This document shows positions 7,684-17,511 of a stretch of DNA of 64,000 nucleotides, piece by piece. The stretch spans positions 45,356 through 109,355 of the forward strand of contig CAYWGD010000010.1 of NCBI GenBank assembly GCA_964457335.1. Direction: 5' to 3'. The DNA is from CAJBVW01 sp964457335. GTDB taxonomy: Bacteria; Myxococcota_A; UBA796; SXON01. The translations under genes and the position numbers were made by a program. The notes beneath the pieces are model-generated. The model was not told where the DNA came from and did no database searches. It saw only the letters and a program-made list of their open reading frames with translations. The first letter of the stretch is position 1. Each line of letters begins with the position of its first letter.

Positions 7684-8631
7684 CTACCGCCCCACCACCG
7701 CCACGAACAACGCCGGCCCCTGCGCCGCCGAGTCCGGTGGCAACACGCGCCAGCTCTGCACCCGGAGCCCCGCGTCCGCCGCGAGCCGCCGCACGCCCGC
7801 CTCCGAGAAGCCGAGGTGCTGGTGCCCCATCGTGGCGCGGTACTCCTCGCGGTCGTGCTCGACCATGTCGAGGATCATCCAGCGTCCTGCGGGGGCGAGC
7901 ACCCGTGATACTTCCTGATACACCGGCGCCAGCTCACGCACGTGGTGGAGCACGAGCTGACACAGCGCGAGGTCCACCGAGCCGTCCTCGAGCGGAAGCG
8001 CGTCCAACAACCCACGTCGGAGCTCGATGTTCGTGATACCCGCCACGCGCTCCTCGGCCACCGCGAGCATCGCCTCCTCGCGGTCGACGCCCACCACCCG
8101 GCCCGCGACGGGCGCGAGGAGCGGCAGCATCGCGCCGGTGCCACACCCCAGGTCCACGATGACCTGCCCGGGCGGCAAGAGCGCGAGCAGCGCGGGCAGC
8201 ACGTAGCTGTCGCCGAAGAGCTCGCGGCGCACGACGTCCCAGCGCCCGCCCAGGCGCCGGAACAGCTCCTCGCTGTCGCCCGTGCGCTCGGCGAGCACGC
8301 CGTCGAGGCGGCGCAGGTCCTCCGCGTAGTGGCTGGCGGGGTCGTCGGCCTCGGCCTCGATCTCGGCGGACACGAGCTCCCAGAGGCGGCGCGCCTCCTC
8401 GTCCAGCGCGTCGGGCGACACCCGGAAGTAGCTGGCCGTGCCCGCCTTGCGCTTGAGCACCCAGCCGCCCTCGTCGAGCTGCTTCAGGTGCCGGCTCACC
8501 GTGGGCTGCGAGGTCTGCAGAACCCGCGCGAGCTCCCCGACGGCGAGCTCCTCCCGCGCGAGCACGCGCAACAGCCGCGCCCGGATGGGCTCGGAGAGGG
8601 CGGCCAGGCGATCGAAGACGGGGCTCGTCAT
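7684..8631 (-). CDS. ArsR-family winged-helix regulator fused to SAM-dependent methyltransferase (SahR-like)
   Basis: Residues 1-90 form an ArsR-type winged helix (LAREELAVGELARVLQTSQPTVSRHLKQL), and residues about 140-315 form a class I methyltransferase domain with the SAM loop VIVDLGCGTGAMLPLL. It is divergent from ahcY, with a 26-bp palindrome between them. ArsR-type SahR regulators, some with a SAM-binding domain, control S-adenosylhomocysteine recycling in Proteobacteria, so this protein probably senses SAM or SAH and represses ahcY and itself. The start is the ATG at 8631, which has GGGAAG upstream; a GTG at 8646 is an alternative. The methyltransferase domain may be purely sensory. 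Confidence 0.85.
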   Translation of the reverse strand: MTSPVFDRLAALSEPIRARLLRVLAREELAVGELARVLQTSQPTVSRHLKQLDEGGWVLKRKAGTASYFRVSPDALDEEARRLWELVSAEIEAEADDPASHYAEDLRRLDGVLAERTGDSEELFRRLGGRWDVVRRELFGDSYVLPALLALLPPGQVIVDLGCGTGAMLPLLAPVAGRVVGVDREEAMLAVAEERVAGITNIELRRGLLDALPLEDGSVDLALCQLVLHHVRELAPVYQEVSRVLAPAGRWMILDMVEHDREEYRATMGHQHLGFSEAGVRRLAADAGLRVQSWRVLPPDSAAQGPALFVAVVGR

Positions 8632-8684
8632 CCGTATTCTTCCCACCGCTTTCCGCGGTCGGGCCTCACTATCCGCTTGCGTTC

Positions 8685-8710
8685 CATTCGTCTATTCGGA
8701 TAAACGAATG
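8685..8710. promoter_or_regulatory. 26-bp palindrome, probable operator of ahcY and the divergent regulator
   Basis: The arms CATTCGT and ACGAATG are perfect 7-bp complements; across the whole 26 bases only two symmetric base pairs mismatch. It lies 49 bases upstream of ahcY and 54 bases upstream of the regulator gene, in a stretch that is AT-rich for this window. An ArsR-type dimer binding here would block both divergent promoters. Confidence 0.65.
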
Positions 8711-8758
8711 AAGCGCTGCCCGGACCCCCGGCCCGCGACCCCCTTCTCCGAGGACCCC

Positions 8759-10330
<1,572 letters not shown>

Positions 10331-10340
10331 CACAGTTGGT

Positions 10341-10380
10341 TCTTGGGGCGGGGGGGCAGGCCCCCCCGCAACGCCCCCCC
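10341..10380 (+). repeat. 3' hairpin element, copy 1 (after ahcY)
   Basis: TCTTGGGGCG begins the element, followed by a G7/C7 hairpin closed by an AG loop and the conserved tail GCAACGCCCCCCC. It starts 10 bases after the ahcY stop on the same strand. Like the other copies it probably forms a very stable RNA stem at the transcript end. Confidence 0.8.
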
Positions 10381-10389
10381 TCCCATCGT

Positions 10390-10416
10390 GAGGCCTCGTC
10401 CCCTCGGACGGGGCCT
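10390..10416 (+). terminator. Second hairpin downstream of ahcY
   Basis: GAGGCC.CGTCC pairs with GGACG.GGCCTC around a four-base loop. There is no T-run; the partly repeated sequence TCTCGTGTGTC follows twice. It may reinforce termination behind ahcY. Confidence 0.4.
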
Positions 10417-10484
10417 CTCGTGTGTCCGGGGCTCTCGTGTGTCGGGGGCGGCTGAGCTACCCTCGCGACGCTCCAGGTCCCGCC

Positions 10485-13040
10485 ATGCGCATCCTTCCGC
10501 TCCTCCTCTCCGCCACCCTGTTCGTCGCGTGCGGGGAGCCGCCGCCGAAGCAGGGGGACGAGCCGCTGGAGGAGCCGGAGGACACCGCCACCGACACCGA
10601 CACCGACCCCAACAACGCCGACGCGGATGACGACGGCTACCCCGCGGAGGTCGACTGCGACGACACCGACGCCGCCATCAACCCCGGCGCCGCCGAGGTC
10701 TGCGACCCCGCGGACGTCGACGAGGACTGCAACGGCCTCGCGGACGGCGCGGATCCGGGCGTGTCGGACGGGCTCACCGTGTACGTGGACGCCGACGGGG
10801 ACGGGTATGGCGACGACGACGTGATCGTGTGCGAGCTGTCCGAGGGCTACGCCGAGGTCGCGGGCGACTGCGACGACGCCGACCCCGCGCGCAACCCCGC
10901 CACCGCGTGGCACCCGGACGCCGACGGCGACGGGTACGGCGCCGCGGGGAGCGCGACCACGGGCTGCGAGCAGCCGGACGGGACGGTCGCGGACGCCTCG
11001 GACTGCGACGACGCGGACGCCACGCGCAACCCCGAGACGCCCTGGTACGCCGACGCCGACGGCGACGGCTTCGGGGACGCCGGGTCGCTCGCGAGCGCCT
11101 GCGAGCAGCCCGACGGCTACGTCGCGGACGCGACGGACTGCGACGACGGCGACGCGGCGCGGAACCCGGACACGGCGTGGCACCCGGACGCTGACGGGGA
11201 CGGCTTCGGCGACGCCGGGACGACCACCCGCGCGTGCGAGGCGCCCTCCGGGCACGTCTCCGTCGGCGCGGACTGCGACGACACCGACGCCGGGGTGAGC
11301 CCGGGGGCGACCGAGGTGTGCGACGCGGCGGACGCCGACGAGGACTGCGACGGGCGGGCCGACGACGCCGACCCGTCCACGTCCGTGCCGAGCATGTCCT
11401 CCGTCTACGTGGACGCGGACGGCGACGGGTACGGCGCGGGCGCGGCCTCGCTCGCGTGCGAGGTGCTGGCCGGCTGGTCGACGCTCTCGACCGACTGCGA
11501 CGACGCTGACGCCGCGATCGCGCCCGGGGCGACCGAGACCTGGTACGACGGCATCGACGCCGACTGCGCCGGGGACGACGACGACGACCAGGACGCCGAC
11601 GGCGTGTCGGTGGACGACGACTGCGATGACGTGGACGCCGCGGTGGGCGCGCCCGAGGCCGAGACCCTCGACGGGCGGGACAACGACTGCGACGGCACGC
11701 TCGACGAGCTCGTGGCCACCGACGCCGCCGCGGGGGTGCTCCACGGCGCCGCGTCCGCCGGGCTCGGCGCCGCGCAGACGCTCTCGCTCGGGGGTGACCT
11801 CACCGGGGACGGCGTGGACGACCTCGTGCTCGGCGCGCCGGGCACCGGGAACGGGTACGCCTGGGTGGTGAGCGGCGCCTCGGCCGCGTCCGCCGCCGGC
11901 GCGGTGTCGAGCTACGACACCACGCAGATCTCGGGGCAATCCAGCTACTACCCGGTCGGGTGGGTGACGGGGCCGTCCCGCGACCTCACCGGCGACGGGA
12001 CCGCGGACGTGCTCGTGGCGGCGGCGGCCGCGGCGACCTCCTCCCGGAACTACGGCTATGCCTACCTGATCTCGGGCACGACCAGCGGGTCGATCTCCAC
12101 GTCCAGCCGCACCGCGTCGTTCACCGGCGACTCGAGCAGCACGGACGGGCTGCGCGCGGCCACGGCCGGCGACCTCGACGGGGACGGCGTGAACGACGTG
12201 GTGACCGGCGCGCCGTACGACGACGACCTGAGCGGCTGGACCTCGTCGACCGAGGACTGCGGGAACGTCGCGGTGTTCCAGGGCGGCTCGCTCGCCCGCA
12301 ACTACGACCTCTCCGACGCCGACGACGAGATCCACGGCGCGGCGGACGACGACTGGCTCGGCTACTCGCTCGCGGTCGGCGACTACGACGCCGACGGCTA
12401 CGCCGACGTGCTCGCGAGCGCCCCCGGCGAGGACTCCGGCGGCACCTCCGCGGGCGCCGCGTACCTGCTGCTCGGCAGCGCGACCCTGACCTGGAGCGAC
12501 ACCGCCGACCTCGCGGCGGAGGCGATCTTCACCGGCACGGCCGGCGGCGCGCTCGGCACGTACGGGCTGCCCGAGCCGGGCGACCTCGACGGCGACGGTT
12601 TGCTGGACCTCGTGCTCGCCTCCACGTCGGCCTACGTCTTCTTCGACGGATCCCACCTCACCGGCACCATGAGCCTCACGGCCGCCGACTCTACGGTCAC
12701 CGGCACGAGCGGCGACACGACCACCGTGGCCACCGCGGCCTCCGACCTCGACGGCGACGGGGCGGACGACCTCGTCCTCGGCTCCGGCGGCGACGACGTG
12801 GCGGGCACCGACGCCGGCGCGGCCTACGTGTTCTCGCTCGTCGGGGTCTCGGGCACCGTCACCGCCACCGCGGCGCGCGCCACGCTCTACGGGGACGCCG
12901 CGGGTGACGGCTTCGGGCAGGGGCTCGCCGGCGGCGGCGACGCGGACGGCGACGGGCTCGAGGACCTGCTCGTGGGCGCGCCGGGCGCGGACGCGGGCGG
13001 GAGCGGGTCGGGCTCGGTCTACGTGGTGACCGGCTGGTGA
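10485..13040 (+). CDS. Surface lipoprotein with MopE-type Ca2+ repeats and FG-GAP propeller
   Basis: The 851-residue protein starts with a lipoprotein signal (lipobox LFVAC, Cys16). Residues about 45-410 contain five DADGDG(Y/F)G calcium-binding loops alternating with DCDD.DA and NPGA.E.CD units, the pattern of MopE-like metal-binding repeats known from myxobacterial surface proteins. Residues about 430-851 are FG-GAP/integrin-alpha repeats (GDLTGDGVDDLVLGAPG and relatives), which should fold as a seven-bladed beta-propeller. It is therefore probably displayed on the outer membrane, binding calcium and perhaps another cell surface or polymer. The start is the ATG at 10485, because upstream codons lack signal-like sequence. 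No partner gene is evident. Confidence 0.85.
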   Translation: MRILPLLLSATLFVACGEPPPKQGDEPLEEPEDTATDTDTDPNNADADDDGYPAEVDCDDTDAAINPGAAEVCDPADVDEDCNGLADGADPGVSDGLTVYVDADGDGYGDDDVIVCELSEGYAEVAGDCDDADPARNPATAWHPDADGDGYGAAGSATTGCEQPDGTVADASDCDDADATRNPETPWYADADGDGFGDAGSLASACEQPDGYVADATDCDDGDAARNPDTAWHPDADGDGFGDAGTTTRACEAPSGHVSVGADCDDTDAGVSPGATEVCDAADADEDCDGRADDADPSTSVPSMSSVYVDADGDGYGAGAASLACEVLAGWSTLSTDCDDADAAIAPGATETWYDGIDADCAGDDDDDQDADGVSVDDDCDDVDAAVGAPEAETLDGRDNDCDGTLDELVATDAAAGVLHGAASAGLGAAQTLSLGGDLTGDGVDDLVLGAPGTGNGYAWVVSGASAASAAGAVSSYDTTQISGQSSYYPVGWVTGPSRDLTGDGTADVLVAAAAAATSSRNYGYAYLISGTTSGSISTSSRTASFTGDSSSTDGLRAATAGDLDGDGVNDVVTGAPYDDDLSGWTSSTEDCGNVAVFQGGSLARNYDLSDADDEIHGAADDDWLGYSLAVGDYDADGYADVLASAPGEDSGGTSAGAAYLLLGSATLTWSDTADLAAEAIFTGTAGGALGTYGLPEPGDLDGDGLLDLVLASTSAYVFFDGSHLTGTMSLTAADSTVTGTSGDTTTVATAASDLDGDGADDLVLGSGGDDVAGTDAGAAYVFSLVGVSGTVTATAARATLYGDAAGDGFGQGLAGGGDADGDGLEDLLVGAPGADAGGSGSGSVYVVTGW

Positions 13041-13044
13041 GCCA

Positions 13045-13077
13045 CTGATACATCTTGATACTCCGGTCGTGTATCAG
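13045..13077 (+). terminator. CTGATACA/TGTATCAG hairpin after the repeat lipoprotein
   Basis: Perfect 8-bp arms lie 5 bases past the stop with a 17-base loop. The AT-rich arms stand out in this window and share the GATACA core with sites at 4104 and 14812. Confidence 0.4.
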
Positions 13078-13119
13078 CCGACGCCGTCACGCGCCTATGT
13101 TTCCGCGAGCGGGGGCGCC

Positions 13120-13755
13120 ATGTGGATGTTCTGGTTGATCGCTTGTCTCGGCGGAGCGCGTCACGAGGTGGACCTCGCCGATCTCGCGCCGCTCGGGGCC
13201 AGGGAGCTCGCGGCCCTGGGGGACGAAGAGCACGCCGTGTCCATCGCGCTCACGATGCTGGAGGGCGCCCGCGCCGAGGCCGAGCGGTCGGACCTGCGCG
13301 TGGACGAGGCGCGCGCGATCCTCGACCAGACGCGGCTCGAGCACGACACCGCGCGCGCCGCGTTGGACGCCGCCCGGGCGAGCCGCGACCCGCTGCGCAT
13401 CGGCTCGGCGGAGGGGGTGGAGGAGAGCGCGCGGTACGACGTGGAGATGGCGAAGGCCCGGCTGGACTGGCAGGAGGCGTCGCGCCGGCTCGCCGAGCAC
13501 GCGATCGACCTCGCCGAGTCGCGCGTCGAGCTCCGCGAGGCGGAGCTGGAGCTCGCCCGGTACGACCTGCTCGAACGATCCGGGCGGGGGCTCGACTACC
13601 GGCGGAGCGACTTCGCCGACCAGGTCGACGTCGCCCAGGAGCTCTACGACGAGCAGGAGCGCGAGCACGAGCGGCTCACGAAGGCGACCACGCGGGCCTG
13701 GGAGGACTGGCGCCGGTATGAGCAGTACCCGGACGGACGCTACGGCACACGCTGA
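13120..13755 (+). CDS. Coiled-coil lipoprotein of unknown function
   Basis: The 211-residue protein begins MWMFWLIACLGG, a very short lipoprotein signal with Cys9 as the likely lipidated residue. The rest is almost wholly Glu/Arg/Ala-rich heptad-like helix (residues about 25-200) of the kind found in periplasmic coiled-coil proteins. The start is the ATG at 13120; an upstream start would add a non-hydrophobic leader. It is flanked by the repeat lipoprotein and an aldo/keto reductase with no overlap. A structural or tethering role in the envelope is likely but not proven. Confidence 0.65.
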   Translation: MWMFWLIACLGGARHEVDLADLAPLGARELAALGDEEHAVSIALTMLEGARAEAERSDLRVDEARAILDQTRLEHDTARAALDAARASRDPLRIGSAEGVEESARYDVEMAKARLDWQEASRRLAEHAIDLAESRVELREAELELARYDLLERSGRGLDYRRSDFADQVDVAQELYDEQEREHERLTKATTRAWEDWRRYEQYPDGRYGTR

Positions 13756-13799
13756 CGCGCCCGAGGTTAGCTCCGGGTACCTTCCCCCCGGAGAATTCC

Positions 13800-14813
13800 A
13801 TGCAGTACCGCCAGATGGGCCGGACCGGCCTGCGTGTGTCCACGATCTGCCTCGGCGCCATGACCTTCGGCGAGGCCCCCGGCTTCATGCAGGGCGTCGC
13901 CTGCGACGAGTCCACCTCCCGCGCCATCCTCGACCGCGCCTTCGAGGCGGGCGTGAACTTCGTCGACACCGCCGACGTGTATGGCAACGGCGTGTCCGAG
14001 GAGATCGTCGGGCGCTGGATCAAGCCCCGGCGCGACCGCGTGGTCCTCGCGACGAAGGGCCGCTTCAAGATGGGGGAGGGGCCCAACGACAGCGGGCTCT
14101 CCCGCCTGCACCTGAAGCAGGCGGTCGAGGCGAGCCTGCGCAGGTTGAACACCGACTACATCGACTTGTACCAGGTCCACATGCAGGACGCGCGCACGCC
14201 CGTCGAGGAGACGCTCGAGGCGCTCGACCGGCTCGTGAAGGAGGGGAAGATCCTCTACGCGGGCTGCTCGAACTACACCGGCTACCGCCTCGTGGAGAGC
14301 CTCTGGGCGGCCGACCGGCGCCGGATCACGCGCTACGACTGCCTCCAGGCCCAGTACAGCCTGGTCGCGCGCGATGCCGACCGGGAGCTCCTGCCGGCCT
14401 GCAACACCTTCGGCGTGGGCTTCATCGCCTGGAGCCCGCTCGCCTCGGGCCTGCTCTCGGGCAAGTACCGGCGCGACATGCCGGCGCCCGAGGGGAGCCG
14501 GCTCGCCGCGTGGAAGGACACGATGAAGCGGCTGGACCGCGAGGGGAAGTGGAAGGTCGTCGAGGAGCTCGCCGCCTGCGCCGGGGAGCTCGGCACGACC
14601 TCGGCCACGCTCGCGCTCGCCTGGGCGCTCGCGAAGCCCGGGATGACCTCCGTGATCATCGGCGCCCGCACCGTGGAGCAGCTCGCCGACAACCTCGCCG
14701 CGGACGCGCTGGTGGTGCCGCCGGAGATCCTCGCGCGGCTCGACGCCGCGACGAAGCCCGAGGAGTGGGGCTACCCGTACGACTTCATCGCCCGGGTGGA
14801 TGGGCGGTGGTGA
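13800..14813 (+). CDS. Aldo/keto reductase
   Basis: This 337-residue NADPH-dependent (beta/alpha)8-barrel oxidoreductase carries the family residues in order: DTADVYG (Asp, Tyr), the catalytic Lys in LATKGRF, and the His in YQVHMQD. The cofactor region ASGLLSGKYRR and the C-terminal IIGARTVEQLADN are also present. It resembles the YajO/IolS-like group that reduces aldehydes or ketones, but its substrate is unknown. GGAG lies seven bases before the ATG. An inverted repeat GATACA/TGTATC overlaps the stop codon, and the 3' hairpin element of the convergent hemB gene lies just beyond. Confidence 0.92.
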   Translation: MQYRQMGRTGLRVSTICLGAMTFGEAPGFMQGVACDESTSRAILDRAFEAGVNFVDTADVYGNGVSEEIVGRWIKPRRDRVVLATKGRFKMGEGPNDSGLSRLHLKQAVEASLRRLNTDYIDLYQVHMQDARTPVEETLEALDRLVKEGKILYAGCSNYTGYRLVESLWAADRRRITRYDCLQAQYSLVARDADRELLPACNTFGVGFIAWSPLASGLLSGKYRRDMPAPEGSRLAAWKDTMKRLDREGKWKVVEELAACAGELGTTSATLALAWALAKPGMTSVIIGARTVEQLADNLAADALVVPPEILARLDAATKPEEWGYPYDFIARVDGRW

Positions 14814-14829
14814 TACATCCGGGTGTATC
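14812..14829 (+). terminator. GATACA/TGTATC inverted repeat at the aldo/keto reductase stop
   Basis: Six-base perfect arms around TCCGGG overlap the TGA. It may act as a 3' hairpin for the reductase transcript. Confidence 0.35.
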
Positions 14830-14845
14830 GCTGGCCGGCGCGTGA

Positions 14846-14886
14846 GGGGGGGCGTTGCGGGGGGGCTTGCCCCCCCGCCCCAAGAC
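14846..14886 (-). repeat. 3' hairpin element, copy 2 (after hemB)
   Basis: On the minus strand the copy reads TCTTGGGGCG, G7, CAAG loop region, C7, then GCAACGCCCCCCC. It begins within three bases of the hemB stop, in the same orientation relative to its gene as the other copies. Confidence 0.8.
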
Positions 14887-15840
14887 CTAGATCTTGACCC
14901 GCCCGTCCCAGACCTCCGGGCCGAGGTAGGTCACGATCAGGTCGGCGCCGGCGCGGCGGATGGAGAGGAGCGCCTCGCGGGAGGCGCGCGCGAAGTCGAT
15001 GCGGCCGGCCTTCCCCGCCTCCTTGAGCATCGCGTACTCGCCGCTCACCTGGTAGGCGACGATGGGCAGGTCGTAGCGGCGGCGCGTCTCGGCGATGAGG
15101 TCGAGGTTGGTGAGCGCGGGCTTGATCATCAGCAGGTCGGCGCCTTCGTGCACGTCGGCGTCGATCTCGCGCATCGCCTCGCGGCGGTTGGCGGGGTTCA
15201 TCTGGTAGCCGCGGCGGTCCCCGTGCTGGGGCGCGCTCTCGGCCGCCACGCGGAAGGGCCCGTAGAACGCCGAGGCCATCTTGGCGGCGTAGCTCATGAT
15301 GAGCGTGTAGGAGTGGCCGGCGCCGTCGAGCGCGTCGCGGATGGCGCCGACGCGGCCGTCCATCATGTCGCTGGGGCACACCACGTCGACGCCGGCGTCC
15401 GCCAGCGTGATGGCCATCCTGGCGAGGTAGCCGACGGACTCGTCGTTCTGGACCATGCCGTCGCGCCAGATGCCGCAGTGCCCGTCCGCCGTGTAGGAGC
15501 AGAGGCACACGTCGGCCATGACCGTGATGCCGCTGCCCTTCAGGCTCGCGGCCGCGCGCGCCACGAGCCCGTTCGGGTCGGTGGCGTGGTGCAGGCCCTT
15601 CTCGGGCGGCACGCCGAAGAGCATCAGCGCCTCGGCGCCGCCGGCCCGGGCGCGGTCGACCTCGGCGGGCAGCATGTCGACGGAGAGCTGCCACATGCCG
15701 CCGTCCTGGGGCACCTCGCGGCGGATGCCCGCGCCTTCGACCACGAAGTACGCGGGGACGAGCGAGCGGGCGGGGACCTCCGCCTCGGTGAAGAGGCGGA
15801 GGAGGGACTCGGTGCGGCGGAGGCGGCGGAGGCGTTGCAT
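14887..15840 (-). CDS. hemB: Porphobilinogen synthase (delta-aminolevulinic acid dehydratase)
   Basis: HemB condenses two molecules of 5-aminolevulinate to porphobilinogen in the cytoplasm. The 317-residue protein shows both Schiff-base lysines: Lys187 in SYAAKMASAFYGPFR and Lys240 in LLMIKPAL. The DVCLCSYTADGHCG segment has the three cysteines of the zinc-dependent class. Length and order are normal for the family. It stands apart from the other hem genes by the globin/NsrR pair but is transcribed in the same sense as hemD. It ends directly at the 3' hairpin element. Confidence 0.96.
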   Translation of the reverse strand: MQRLRRLRRTESLLRLFTEAEVPARSLVPAYFVVEGAGIRREVPQDGGMWQLSVDMLPAEVDRARAGGAEALMLFGVPPEKGLHHATDPNGLVARAAASLKGSGITVMADVCLCSYTADGHCGIWRDGMVQNDESVGYLARMAITLADAGVDVVCPSDMMDGRVGAIRDALDGAGHSYTLIMSYAAKMASAFYGPFRVAAESAPQHGDRRGYQMNPANRREAMREIDADVHEGADLLMIKPALTNLDLIAETRRRYDLPIVAYQVSGEYAMLKEAGKAGRIDFARASREALLSIRRAGADLIVTYLGPEVWDGRVKI

Positions 15841-15898
15841 CGCGCGCCTTTATCGGAGTCCGAGGCGCCGCAGGGGCGCCTCGGTCAACCGTGTGTCA

Positions 15899-16324
15899 CT
15901 ACGCGGCGGTCTCCGCGCGCGCGCGGGCCGCCCCGGCGAGCGCGAGGGACTGGAGCGCGCCCCAGGTGCGGACCCAGGCGGCCTGGTGGTCCTCGGTCCA
16001 GCGCGCGCCGCAGTGCTCGGCGAGCGTGGCGACGAGGCTCTCGCCGACCATGGGGTACATCTCGTCGGTGACGCCGTAGTCCACGTGCTTGGCGCCCACC
16101 GCGCCGATGGTGTCGGTGAGCCACTGCGCGTCGTCGAGGTGCTCGAGCGCCATGACGATCGCGTCCTGCAGCATCTTCGCCTGCGCGTCCCGCGCGTTCT
16201 TGCCGAACAGGGGCTGGACCTGCGGGTAGCGCTCGAAGAGGATCTCGTAGAAGCGGCGCGTGATCACCGGCTCACGCTCGGCGGCCCAGCCGAGGGACTC
16301 GTAGAGAAGCTCCTTGTCGGTCAT
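15899..16324 (-). CDS. Single-domain globin (flavohaemoglobin/Vitreoscilla type)
   Basis: The 141-residue protein has the FYEILFERYPQVQPLF stretch of helix B-C typical of single-domain bacterial globins, and His80 in GAKHVDYGV as the proximal haem ligand. No reductase domain follows. Such globins bind oxygen and detoxify nitric oxide with an external reductase. It is divergent from an NsrR-type NO-sensing repressor gene, with a palindrome between them, which supports a role in NO defence. Its place inside the haem gene region means its cofactor is made next door. Confidence 0.85.
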   Translation of the reverse strand: MTDKELLYESLGWAAEREPVITRRFYEILFERYPQVQPLFGKNARDAQAKMLQDAIVMALEHLDDAQWLTDTIGAVGAKHVDYGVTDEMYPMVGESLVATLAEHCGARWTEDHQAAWVRTWGALQSLALAGAARARAETAA

Positions 16325-16347
16325 CTTGAATCTCCTGAGATGGAAAT

Positions 16348-16366
16348 AATCCCGGAATTCGGGATT
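16348..16366. promoter_or_regulatory. Palindromic operator between globin and nsrR-like gene
   Basis: AATCCCGGAATTCGGGATT has 7-bp perfect arms around a 5-base centre, the size expected for an Rrf2-family dimer site. A second, weaker inverted repeat (TAGCC/GGCTA, 16374-16398) lies beside it. Both lie between the divergent start codons. Confidence 0.6.
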
Positions 16367-16409
16367 CGCCGTTTAGCCGATACCGGGTTTCCGGGCTACC
16401 CAGGAACGT

Positions 16410-16847
16410 GTGCACCTCACCGACCGCACCGACTACGGCCTGCGACTTCTCGTGTTCCTCGCGGTGCATCCCGAGAGGGTGTCCGTCGCGACGGTCGCGC
16501 GCGCGTTCCGCGTTTCGGAGGCCCACCTCGCAAAAGTTGCACAGGGGCTGGCCCGCGCCGGCTTCCTCGCCACCGTGCCCGGTCGCTCGGGCGGCATGAC
16601 GCTCGCCCGGCCCCCCGAGGCGATCCGGGTGGGGGACGTGGTGCGGGCGCTCGAGCCCATCGCGGTGGTGGAGTGCCTCGCGCCGGACAACACCTGCCCG
16701 ATCGCCGGGGTGTGCGGGCTCCAGCCGGTGCTCGGGGCCGCCACCGAGGCGTTCCTCGCGGTGCTGGACGGGGTGACGATCGCGGACGTGACCCGGCAGC
16801 GCGAGGGGCTGCGGGACCGGCTCGGGGTCAGCGATCCGGCAGGGTGA
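16410..16847 (+). CDS. Rrf2-family transcriptional regulator, NsrR-like
   Basis: This 145-residue protein opens MHLTDRTDYGLRLLVFLA, the classic NsrR/Rrf2 start, followed by a winged helix with VSEAHLAKVAQGLARAGF. Cysteines 89, 96 and 102 (ECL, TCPI, VCGL) are placed as in iron-sulfur cluster-binding NsrR, which senses nitric oxide. The GTG at 16410 is used, with AGGA five to six bases upstream. It probably represses the divergent globin gene and itself through the 19-bp palindrome. Its 3' end overlaps the 3' end of the convergent hemD by 20 bases. Confidence 0.88.
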   Translation: MHLTDRTDYGLRLLVFLAVHPERVSVATVARAFRVSEAHLAKVAQGLARAGFLATVPGRSGGMTLARPPEAIRVGDVVRALEPIAVVECLAPDNTCPIAGVCGLQPVLGAATEAFLAVLDGVTIADVTRQREGLRDRLGVSDPAG

Positions 16848-17511
16848 AGCGCTCGCCGGCGCGTCCGTGCCGCGCGACCTCGGCCAGCGTGGTGCCGCCG
16901 TGGCAGAGGACGCGGCGCGCCCGATCGAGCACGCCCGGCGCGAGCTGGGCGAAGTTCCGGACGGCCGAGGGGCTGGTGAACAGCACGTCGAAGGGGGCGT
17001 CGAGGGCCGCGCGGGCCGGCGCGGGCAGCTCCGCCGGGCAGATCGTCGCGTAGAGCACCCACACGAAAGCGTCCGGGCGGACGCGCAGCACCTCGTCGCC
17101 GCCGAGGGTGGACGTGGCCGCGACCACGGGCGCGTCCGGGCGGGCCGCGGCGGCCAGGTCGGCCCCGCCGCCCTCGATCGCCCGGTGCACGGGAAGCCCG
17201 GCGTCGCGCAGGGCCGCGACGGTGGCGGGCGCGAGGGCGAGGACGTTCCAGCGCGGCGGGACGCCCACCGCGGCGAGCGGGCCGACGGCGCGGGGGCTCG
17301 CGACGAGGAGGTCGGCGTCCGCGAGGTCGGGGCGCGGCGAGCCGACGGCCGCGAAGGCGAGGCAGGGCGCGGGGATCGCGTGCGGACCGAGGCGGGCGCA
17401 GAGGGCGGCGGCCTCCTCAGCCGGGCGGGTCACGAGCAGCGGGATCACGGGCCCGTCGTAGCCGGTCCGCGTGCGGGCGGGCCGCGGCGTTGACGCGCCG
17501 GTGACCGTCAC
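16828..17511 (-). CDS. hemD: Uroporphyrinogen-III synthase
   Basis: The 227-residue protein has the two-lobed HemD pattern with weak overall conservation: LLVTRPAEEAAALCARL near the start and FDVLFTSPSAVRNFAQL late in the protein. HemD closes hydroxymethylbilane into uroporphyrinogen III. Its GTG overlaps the stop of the upstream lipoprotein gene (GTGA), which supports the start at 17511; a GTG at 17448, just before the first beta strand, is an alternative. HemD diverges strongly in sequence, so the call leans partly on the seven other hem genes around it. Confidence 0.82.
   Translation of the reverse strand: MTVTGASTPRPARTRTGYDGPVIPLLVTRPAEEAAALCARLGPHAIPAPCLAFAAVGSPRPDLADADLLVASPRAVGPLAAVGVPPRWNVLALAPATVAALRDAGLPVHRAIEGGGADLAAAARPDAPVVAATSTLGGDEVLRVRPDAFVWVLYATICPAELPAPARAALDAPFDVLFTSPSAVRNFAQLAPGVLDRARRVLCHGGTTLAEVARHGRAGERFTLPDR

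Noticed and set aside
10780..11700. CRISPR-like regular repeats
   Set aside because: The periodicity comes from protein-coding MopE-type calcium repeats in a single long frame, with variable unit length and no constant DNA repeat.
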